Part shown: in pieces, positions 1 through 5,700 of the stretch | How positions within the stretch are numbered: the stretch's first letter is position 1 | Layout: each line of letters opens with the position of its first letter | From: Actinomycetota bacterium | Lineage (GTDB): Bacteria; Actinomycetota; Actinomycetes; Nanopelagicales; Nanopelagicaceae | DNA: 5,700 nt | Assembly: GCA_009704285.1 (NCBI GenBank) | Contig: WLEM01000042.1 | Coordinates: 1-5,700 of the forward strand | Direction: 5' to 3' | Notes under the pieces: generated by a model | Database searches by the model: none | Seen by the model: the letters and a program-made list of their open reading frames with translations, nothing else | Told to the model about the DNA's origin: nothing | Made by a program: the position numbers and the translations under genes

Positions 1-941
1 CAAGTGCCATGGATAACCGGCCTCTTAAATTTACAGAATTCTTAGAAAGATGCGGTCAAAAAGTTTACCTGTCTGCTACACCCGGTAAGTATGAGTTAGA
101 AAAAACCAAAAATGATGTCGTCGAACAAGTTATCCGTCCCACTGGACTGGTGGATCCGAAAATTGTGGTCAAGCCAATTAAAGGACAGATAGATGATTTG
201 ATTAACGAGATTAGATTACGTGCAGATCGTAATGAACGAGTTCTTGTGACTACTTTGACTAAAAAAATGTCAGAGGAGTTAACTGACTATATGTTAGGCC
301 TTGGAGTTAAGGTTAGATATTTACATTCAGAGGTTGATACTTTAAGACGAGTTGAGCTGCTACGAGAGCTAAGAACTGGTGAGTATGATGTTTTAATTGG
401 CATTAATCTTTTACGTGAAGGATTGGATTTACCTGAAGTATCTTTGGTTGCGATATTAGATGCAGATAAAGAAGGTTTCCTAAGATCGACAACCTCATTG
501 ATTCAGACTATTGGACGCGCTGCTCGAAATGTTTCAGGTGAAGTCCATATGTACGCTGACAATATGACCAAGTCAATGACCAATGCGATTGATGAAACAA
601 ACAGAAGAAGAGCTAAACAAGTGGCATACAACACCGAGCATGGGATTGATCCCACTCCGCTGCGCAAGAAGATTGCTGATATCACAGATCTGATAGCAAA
701 AGAGGCGGATGACACAGATGAATTGGCCGCCAAAACCAAGAAAATTGGATTTACTAGTGGGGTTCATAGTAAGAATGCACAATCCTTACCACGTCAAGAA
801 TTGGTGGCATTGATTGAATCACTTACTGATCAAATGAGATTAGCAGCGTCAGAGTTGAGTTTCGAATTAGCGGCAAGATTAAGAGATGAGATAAGAGAAT
901 TGAAGCGAGAATTAAAAGGAATGCAAGAGGCTGGAAACTAA
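1..941 (+). CDS. uvrB: Excinuclease ABC subunit UvrB, C-terminal part (5' end outside window)
   Basis: UvrB is the DNA-damage-verifying helicase-like subunit of UvrABC nucleotide excision repair; it is loaded on the lesion by UvrA and then recruits UvrC. Only about the last 312 residues are here. The frame is open from the left edge and reads [10 protein letters not shown], an internal UvrB motif, so the ATG at 9 is not the start; some 350-370 N-terminal residues, including Walker A and the beta-hairpin, lie upstream. Counting that Met as 1, visible are SATPG (22-26), the second helicase domain with [10 protein letters not shown] (78-87), [14 protein letters not shown] (131-144), [10 protein letters not shown] (151-160) and motif [11 protein letters not shown] (166-174), then a charged linker (about 215-260) and a UVR domain (about 263-300, core [10 protein letters not shown]) that pairs with UvrC. 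The KIADITD linker and the [11 protein letters not shown] end resemble actinobacterial UvrB. The TAA stop shares its last base with the uvrA start. The identification is secure; only the 5' extent is unknown. Confidence 0.97.
   Translation, partial: SAMDNRPLKFTEFLERCGQKVYLSATPGKYELEKTKNDVVEQVIRPTGLVDPKIVVKPIKGQIDDLINEIRLRADRNERVLVTTLTKKMSEELTDYMLGLGVKVRYLHSEVDTLRRVELLRELRTGEYDVLIGINLLREGLDLPEVSLVAILDADKEGFLRSTTSLIQTIGRAARNVSGEVHMYADNMTKSMTNAIDETNRRRAKQVAYNTEHGIDPTPLRKKIADITDLIAKEADDTDELAAKTKKIGFTSGVHSKNAQSLPRQELVALIESLTDQMRLAASELSFELAARLRDEIRELKRELKGMQEAGN
925..930 (+). promoter_or_regulatory. Ribosome binding site of uvrA, inside the uvrB end
   Basis: The sequence AAGAGG ends ten bases before the ATG at 941 and contains the GAGG core of a Shine-Dalgarno site. 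It lies within the last codons of uvrB. Together with the TAATG overlap it supports the uvrA start and suggests re-initiation by ribosomes finishing uvrB. Confidence 0.6.
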
Positions 942-3772
942 TGAACGATCGTTTAATAGTACGTGGCGCCAGAGAACACAACCTAAAAGATGTCTCTTTG
1001 GACATGCCGCGAAATGCGCTGATAGTTTTTACAGGTTTATCTGGCTCAGGAAAATCATCACTAGCCTTCGACACGATATTTGCAGAGGGCCAGCGCAGAT
1101 ATGTTGAATCACTTTCGGCTTATGCCCGTCAATTTTTGGGTCAGATGGATAAACCAGATGTTGATTTCATTGAAGGATTATCGCCTGCGGTTTCGATAGA
1201 TCAAAAATCTACTAATAGAAACCCAAGATCCACAGTTGGAACAATCACTGAAGTTTATGATTATTTAAGATTACTTTTTGCCAGGGCAGGCAAACCTCAT
1301 TGTCCAAAATGTGGAAAAGCCATTGCTAAACAAACCCCTCAAAACATTGTTGATCAGATTCTTCAGATGGAAGAAGGACTCAAATTTCAAGTTTTAGCGC
1401 CAGTCATTCGTGCACGGAAAGGTGAGTTCTTAGATCTTTTCAAAGATTTTATTACCCAAGGCTATTCCAGAGTTCGAGTTGATGGCACTACTTATCAGAT
1501 AGCCGAAGTACCAAAGCTAAAGAAGCAAGAAAAACACACCATTGAAGTTGTCGTTGATCGTTTAAGTGTGAAAACCGAGAGTAAATCGCGAATCACCGAT
1601 TCAATCGAAACAGCTTTAAAACTTGCAAGTGGTTTGGTGATCTTAGATTTTGTTGACGCCAAGAAAGGCTCTGTTGATAAGGAAAAATCCTTTAGCGAGC
1701 ATATGGCTTGTCATGAATGCGAAATTTCTTTTGAAGAGTTAGAACCACGTTCATTCTCATTTAACTCTCCTTTTGGAGCATGTGCTCAATGCACCGGCAT
1801 CGGCACAAAACTTGAAGTAGATGAGGAATTGCTAATTCCCGATGACTCACTTTCAATATATGAAGGAGCGATTGCGCCATGGTCTGGCATGGAATATTTC
1901 TTACGTTTACTGGAAGGGCTCGCAACAGATCTTAAGTTCTCTCTTGATACGCCTTGGAAAAAACTTTCTGAGAAAGCTAAGGACGCAGTTTTGCATGGCT
2001 GGGATTATGAGGTTCATGTTAAATACAAGAATCGTTATGGAAGAGTTAGGAATTATTCAACGGGGTTCGAAGGAGTTATACCTTTTATACACCGTCGCCA
2101 TGCTGAAACAGATAGTGATTACAGTCGCGATAAATATGAAGCATATATGCGCGAAACCCCATGCCCTGCTTGTAAGGGAAGCAGATTAAAGCCAGAGGTA
2201 CTTGCTGTGACTTTAGGCGGTAAAAACATCGCGCAAATTTGTGAGTACTCAATTGCTGAGTGCGCAGTTTTTCTAAAGGATATTTCTTTATCAGCTCGAG
2301 AGAAGAAGATTGCAGAACGAGTTCTTAAAGAGGTTCATGCAAGATTGGGTTTCTTGCTAGATGTGGGGTTGGATTACTTATCCTTAGCAAGGCCAGCAGC
2401 AACACTCTCTGGCGGTGAAGCCCAACGAATTCGTCTTGCAACACAGATTGGTTCAGGGCTCACGGGAGTTTTATATGTGCTTGATGAACCCAGCATTGGT
2501 TTACATCAGCGCGATAATCGGAAATTAATTGAAACTTTAACTAGGTTACGCGACTTAGGAAACACACTCATTGTAGTTGAGCATGATGAAGATACGATCC
2601 GAACAGCAGATTGGATTGTTGATATTGGTCCAGGAGCCGGAGAACATGGCGGCAGAGTGGTTTCATCGGGAAGTTATGAAGATCTGATTGCAAGCAAGGA
2701 GTCAATAACTGGGGCTTATTTATCAGGTAAATCAGTTATAGCAATTCCAAAAAAGCGCAGGGAGATAGATCCAAAGAAATCTTTGATTGTAAAAGATGCT
2801 AAAGAGAATAACTTACAAAATATCGATGTAACTTTCCCTCTAGCAGCATTTGTCGCGGTAACTGGTGTAAGCGGATCTGGTAAATCAACACTGGTCAATG
2901 ACATTTTGTACTCGGTATTGGCTAATAAATTAAACGGCGCAAGAATCGTTCCAGGGCGCCACAGAACTATTACAGGTCTGGATCAGTTAGATAAAGTAGT
3001 TCACGTAGATCAATCTCCAATTGGTCGCACACCACGTTCTAACCCAGCGACTTACACCGGCGTTTTCGACAAGGTGCGAGCCTTGTTTGCTGAAACAAGT
3101 GAAGCAAAAGTTAGGGGTTACCAACAAGGCCGTTTCTCCTTCAATGTTAAGGGTGGTCGATGTGAGAATTGCTCAGGCGATGGAACCATCACAATCGAGA
3201 TGAACTTTCTTCCGGATGTATATGTTCCTTGCGAAGTTTGTCATGGTGCAAGGTATAACCGAGAAACTTTGGAAGTTCACTACAAAGGAAAAACTATTGC
3301 ACAGGTTTTAGATATGCCTATCGAGCAGGCTAGTAAATTTTTTGAATCTGTTCCTGCCATAGCTAGGTTTCTAACAACACTTTGTGATGTCGGTCTTGGA
3401 TATGTCAGATTGGGTCAATCTGCACCAACACTCTCCGGAGGTGAGGCACAACGAGTAAAACTGGCCACAGAATTACAGCGACGCTCTACCGGTCGCACGA
3501 TATACGTGCTGGATGAACCAACAACTGGCTTGCATTTTGAAGATGTGCGTAAACTTTTATTGGTTCTGAATCGATTGGTAGATTCCGGCAATACCGTGAT
3601 CGTAATCGAACATAATTTAGATGTAATCAAGTCTGCTGATTGGGTGATAGACCTGGGGCCAGAAGGTGGTTCAGGTGGCGGTTTAGTTGTTGCTGAGGGA
3701 CGCCCCGAAGAGATTGTGAAAAATCAGAAGAGTTATACCGGAAAGTTTCTAGCAAGCGCGCTAAAGAAATAA
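941..3772 (+). CDS. uvrA: Excinuclease ABC subunit UvrA (complete, 943 aa)
   Basis: UvrA is the dimeric ABC-type ATPase that senses bulky DNA damage and loads UvrB on it. Its length fits the family (about 940 residues in E. coli). It has two ABC modules. NBD I has Walker [10 protein letters not shown] (32-40), signature [14 protein letters not shown] (489-502), Walker [16 protein letters not shown] (511-525) and switch His548. NBD II has Walker [10 protein letters not shown] (642-650), signature [14 protein letters not shown] (831-844), Walker [16 protein letters not shown] (854-868) and His891. Zinc modules are C257/C260 with C281/C284, and C741/C744 with C764/C767; two more CxxC pairs (121/124 and 408/411) could form a third site. 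The UvrB-binding and DNA-binding insertion region lies at about 120-400. The start is fixed by the one-base overlap with uvrB, an upstream AAGAGG, and [15 protein letters not shown], the usual UvrA N terminus. The protein ends right after [11 protein letters not shown], without the basic tail of many high-G+C actinobacterial UvrAs. No defect is seen. Confidence 0.98.
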   Translation: MNDRLIVRGAREHNLKDVSLDMPRNALIVFTGLSGSGKSSLAFDTIFAEGQRRYVESLSAYARQFLGQMDKPDVDFIEGLSPAVSIDQKSTNRNPRSTVGTITEVYDYLRLLFARAGKPHCPKCGKAIAKQTPQNIVDQILQMEEGLKFQVLAPVIRARKGEFLDLFKDFITQGYSRVRVDGTTYQIAEVPKLKKQEKHTIEVVVDRLSVKTESKSRITDSIETALKLASGLVILDFVDAKKGSVDKEKSFSEHMACHECEISFEELEPRSFSFNSPFGACAQCTGIGTKLEVDEELLIPDDSLSIYEGAIAPWSGMEYFLRLLEGLATDLKFSLDTPWKKLSEKAKDAVLHGWDYEVHVKYKNRYGRVRNYSTGFEGVIPFIHRRHAETDSDYSRDKYEAYMRETPCPACKGSRLKPEVLAVTLGGKNIAQICEYSIAECAVFLKDISLSAREKKIAERVLKEVHARLGFLLDVGLDYLSLARPAATLSGGEAQRIRLATQIGSGLTGVLYVLDEPSIGLHQRDNRKLIETLTRLRDLGNTLIVVEHDEDTIRTADWIVDIGPGAGEHGGRVVSSGSYEDLIASKESITGAYLSGKSVIAIPKKRREIDPKKSLIVKDAKENNLQNIDVTFPLAAFVAVTGVSGSGKSTLVNDILYSVLANKLNGARIVPGRHRTITGLDQLDKVVHVDQSPIGRTPRSNPATYTGVFDKVRALFAETSEAKVRGYQQGRFSFNVKGGRCENCSGDGTITIEMNFLPDVYVPCEVCHGARYNRETLEVHYKGKTIAQVLDMPIEQASKFFESVPAIARFLTTLCDVGLGYVRLGQSAPTLSGGEAQRVKLATELQRRSTGRTIYVLDEPTTGLHFEDVRKLLLVLNRLVDSGNTVIVIEHNLDVIKSADWVIDLGPEGGSGGGLVVAEGRPEEIVKNQKSYTGKFLASALKK

Positions 3773-3774
3773 CT

Positions 3775-5688
3775 ATGAGTGATCCAAAGAGTTATCGTCC
3801 GACCAACCTACCGAGTGATCCTGGTGTCTATAGGTTTTTTGATAAGGATGACAAAGTTATTTACGTGGGTAAAGCTAAGAACATAAAGAATCGACTTAAC
3901 TCTTATTTCGGTAGCAACTTACAGATCAAAACTCGTAAGATGGTGAGAACCGCTGTTCGGGTTGATTGGACAGTGGTTAACTCTGAGGTTGAAGCACTTC
4001 AATTAGAGTTCACTTGGATTAAGCAATATAGCCCAGATTTCAATGTTCAATTCAAAGATGATAAGTCTTATCCTTACCTTGCCATTGACACAAACTCACA
4101 GTATCCAAGGTTATTTGTTTCCCGTTCAAAGAAAATTGCTGGAGTTAAATACTTTGGACCTTACTCGCATGCTTGGGCATTGAGAAGCACCTTTGAAACT
4201 TTGATAAAGATCTATCCGGTTCGCACTTGTACAGAATCAAATTTTCAATCGGCCAAAAGAAATAAAAGACAATGTTTGCTAGGAGATATAGGTAGGTGTG
4301 CCGCCCCTTGCGTTGAGTGGGTTAGTCAGAAGGAGCATCAAACTCTTGCTAATAATCTAGTTACCTTCTTAGAAAAGTCCCCAGAAGAAATATCGACCCG
4401 TGTTGAGAATGAGATGAAGGCTGCTTCGGAGGCGCAGGAGTATGAGAAAGCTGCAAAATTGCGAGATCAACTTGAAGCGATAAACAAGGCATTTGAATCT
4501 ACAGACAGATTCTTAAATGAAAAGTTGGATGCTGACGTATTGGCAATTCATGAGGAGATTACACATGCAGCTTTGTCTCAATTCATTGTCACCGCTGGTC
4601 GAATCACCGGCTCCAGATCATGGATTATTGACCGTTCCAATCTTTTAGAGGATGAATCAATAATCTCGGCGACGCTAGGTAAAATCTATGCCGACAACGC
4701 GCCACCAGGAGAGATACTTGTGGATAGTCAACCGTTGGATTCAAAATTGTTAGAAGAGTGGCTCAGTGCCAAGCGAGGTAAAAGTGTTTCAATCACTCAA
4801 CCATTACGAGGTGAAAAATTTGATTTAGTGCAGATGGTTAAGCGCAATGCCAATCAAGCGTTAATTCAATACCTAAGCAAACGAGCCAATGATGCAGCAG
4901 TCAGCGGAAGCGCATTAGCCCAGATAGCTGAACAGCTTGAACTAGCTGAATTACCTTTACGAATAGAGTGCTTTGATATATCAAATATTCAAGGGACCAG
5001 CATGGTGGCATCAATGGTGGTTTTTGAAGATGGCCAACCTAAAAAGAGTGATTATCGAAGGTTTTCAATCTCTGATGAATCTGAATTCGATGACACAAAA
5101 GCTATGCACCATGTAATAACACGAAGGTTTAAGAGGTATTTAGAGGAGAAAGATATTGATATTGCAGAAGCTACTGCAGCCGGTGGAAGTAGACCAAAGT
5201 TTGCATACCCTCCGCAATTAGTTGTAGTAGACGGCGGCAAGGGGCAGGTTAATGCTGCTGCCAAAGCATTATCTGAATTGGGCATAACTGATGTAGCTCT
5301 GTGTGGTTTAGCCAAAAGGTTGGAAGAGGTATGGCTGCCTCATAACAGTGAACCAATAATTTTCCCAAGACACAGTGAAGCTCTCTACCTATTGCAAAAA
5401 GTCAGGGATGAAGCTCATAGATTTGCCATCAATTTCCACAGGAGCAAGAGATCAAAAGTAATGTTGGAATCATTGCTGGATGAAATATCAGGCTTGGGTG
5501 AAATTCGCAGAAAATCTCTTCTATCTCATTTTGGATCGGTGAGTGCTTTAAGAGCTTCAACCCAGCAGGAGATCGCTAATGTGCCAGGAATTGGAGAAAA
5601 GATGGCTAAATCAATTTTTGATCAATTAGCCAATCGCCCTGTCGCCACAAAGGTTGATGTTCAGAGTGGAGAAATTTTGGATGCTTGA
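3775..5688 (+). CDS. uvrC: Excinuclease ABC subunit UvrC (complete, 637 aa)
   Basis: UvrC makes both cuts in nucleotide excision repair, 3' then 5' of the lesion, after docking on the UvrB-DNA complex. Domains in order: GIY-YIG nuclease (about 12-95) with GVY (17-19), YVG (30-32), Arg40 and the probable catalytic Glu78; a cysteine cluster C152/C167/C175/C179 matching the UvrC iron-sulfur site; a UVR domain (about 205-241, core YEKAAKLRDQ) that pairs with UvrB; an RNase H-like nuclease with the DDH triad Asp401 (ECFDISN), Asp486 (VVVDGGKGQ) and His548 (RDEAHRF); and tandem helix-hairpin-helix DNA-binding motifs (about 567-618, including SGLGEIRRK and PGIGEKMA). The segments LEFTWIKQYSP and YFGPYSHAWA, and the extra stretch before Asp486 ending in KFAYPP, are typical of actinobacterial UvrC. 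The start lies two bases after the uvrA stop; upstream is only a weak purine run (AAAGAAA), so translation is probably coupled to uvrA. The length is usual for the family and the gene looks intact. Confidence 0.98.
   Translation: MSDPKSYRPTNLPSDPGVYRFFDKDDKVIYVGKAKNIKNRLNSYFGSNLQIKTRKMVRTAVRVDWTVVNSEVEALQLEFTWIKQYSPDFNVQFKDDKSYPYLAIDTNSQYPRLFVSRSKKIAGVKYFGPYSHAWALRSTFETLIKIYPVRTCTESNFQSAKRNKRQCLLGDIGRCAAPCVEWVSQKEHQTLANNLVTFLEKSPEEISTRVENEMKAASEAQEYEKAAKLRDQLEAINKAFESTDRFLNEKLDADVLAIHEEITHAALSQFIVTAGRITGSRSWIIDRSNLLEDESIISATLGKIYADNAPPGEILVDSQPLDSKLLEEWLSAKRGKSVSITQPLRGEKFDLVQMVKRNANQALIQYLSKRANDAAVSGSALAQIAEQLELAELPLRIECFDISNIQGTSMVASMVVFEDGQPKKSDYRRFSISDESEFDDTKAMHHVITRRFKRYLEEKDIDIAEATAAGGSRPKFAYPPQLVVVDGGKGQVNAAAKALSELGITDVALCGLAKRLEEVWLPHNSEPIIFPRHSEALYLLQKVRDEAHRFAINFHRSKRSKVMLESLLDEISGLGEIRRKSLLSHFGSVSALRASTQQEIANVPGIGEKMAKSIFDQLANRPVATKVDVQSGEILDA
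5668..5673 (+). promoter_or_regulatory. Probable ribosome binding site for the gene after uvrC
   Basis: GGAGAA lies seven bases before the ATG at 5681, inside the last uvrC codons. It is the best Shine-Dalgarno match near the right edge and favours ATG 5681 over the in-frame ATG at 5690, which would sit 16 bases away. Confidence 0.45.
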
Positions 5689-5700
5689 CATGTATAGCAA
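5681..5700 (+). CDS. Possible start of a further operon gene (3' end outside window)
   Basis: An ATG at 5681, in a different frame from uvrC, overlaps the last eight bases of uvrC (5681-5688) and stays open to the window edge (M-L-D-M-Y-S). GGAGAA stands at a good distance upstream, and the overlap matches the compact junctions of uvrB-uvrA and uvrA-uvrC. In many actinobacteria uvrC is followed by rapZ (an RNase-adaptor-type P-loop ATPase), then yvcK and whiA, so rapZ is the first guess from gene order. The six visible residues cannot confirm it, and the start could also be the second ATG at 5690 or a site outside the window. Confidence 0.4.

Noticed and set aside
9..11. ATG at 9 as a true start giving a short helicase-like protein
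   Set aside because: The preceding in-frame codons read S-A and continue the UvrB motif SAMDNRPL, so the frame enters from outside the window.
503..1074. Antisense open frames over the end of uvrB and start of uvrA
   Set aside because: They lie wholly opposite conserved uvrB/uvrA codons, resemble no known family, and are the expected by-product of the coding strand.
1842..2189. Open frame of 115 codons in another + frame within uvrA
   Set aside because: It overlaps a conserved part of UvrA with all key motifs in the main frame; its translation has no recognisable domain.
3773..3774. Terminator or promoter between uvrA and uvrC
   Set aside because: The gap is two bases, and no stem-loop with a T-run is seen around it.
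5052..5315. Antisense open frame within uvrC
   Set aside because: It is opposite the RNase H-like nuclease domain, and its composition fits a shadow of uvrC codons.
1..5700. A novel defence, mobile or regulatory RNA system
   Set aside because: Practically every base is accounted for by uvrB, uvrA and uvrC; there are no arrays, inverted terminal repeats, tRNA-like folds or gene-free stretches.

Overview
The window is a tightly packed, single-strand stretch of the nucleotide excision repair genes: the 3' half of uvrB, a complete uvrA and a complete uvrC, with the probable first codons of one more gene at the right edge. All read on the + strand. No mobile element, CRISPR array, RNA gene, terminator or unexplained intergenic space is visible; the gene junctions are only a few bases wide.

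Organism: base composition leans to A+T (roughly 40% G+C by eye), but the proteins look actinobacterial. UvrC has the block LEFTWIKQYSP followed by DDKSYPYL and later YFGPYSHAWA; UvrA closely resembles Streptomyces-type UvrA along its whole length as I recall it; UvrB has the KIADITD linker and a UVR tail ending in [11 protein letters not shown]. An A+T-leaning actinobacterium with very compact gene spacing suggests a streamlined planktonic lineage, such as the freshwater acI group (Nanopelagicales). This is inference from memory of the families, not a database result.

Layout: bases 1-941 hold the end of uvrB (second helicase domain and C-terminal UVR domain). uvrA (941-3772) starts on the last base of the uvrB stop codon (TAATG). 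uvrC (3775-5688) starts two bases after the uvrA stop. An ATG at 5681 with a good ribosome-binding site overlaps the uvrC stop and probably opens the next gene; in other actinobacteria that place is often taken by rapZ, but only about 20 bases are visible here.

How they work together: a UvrA dimer, with UvrB, finds bulky DNA lesions; UvrA leaves after loading UvrB on the lesion; UvrC docks on UvrB through paired UVR domains and makes the 3' cut with its GIY-YIG domain and the 5' cut with its RNase H-like domain. All key residues I could check in the visible parts are present, so the system looks functional and ordinary. I found no sign of an undescribed system; the findings are small points on gene arrangement, protein trimming and edge signals.
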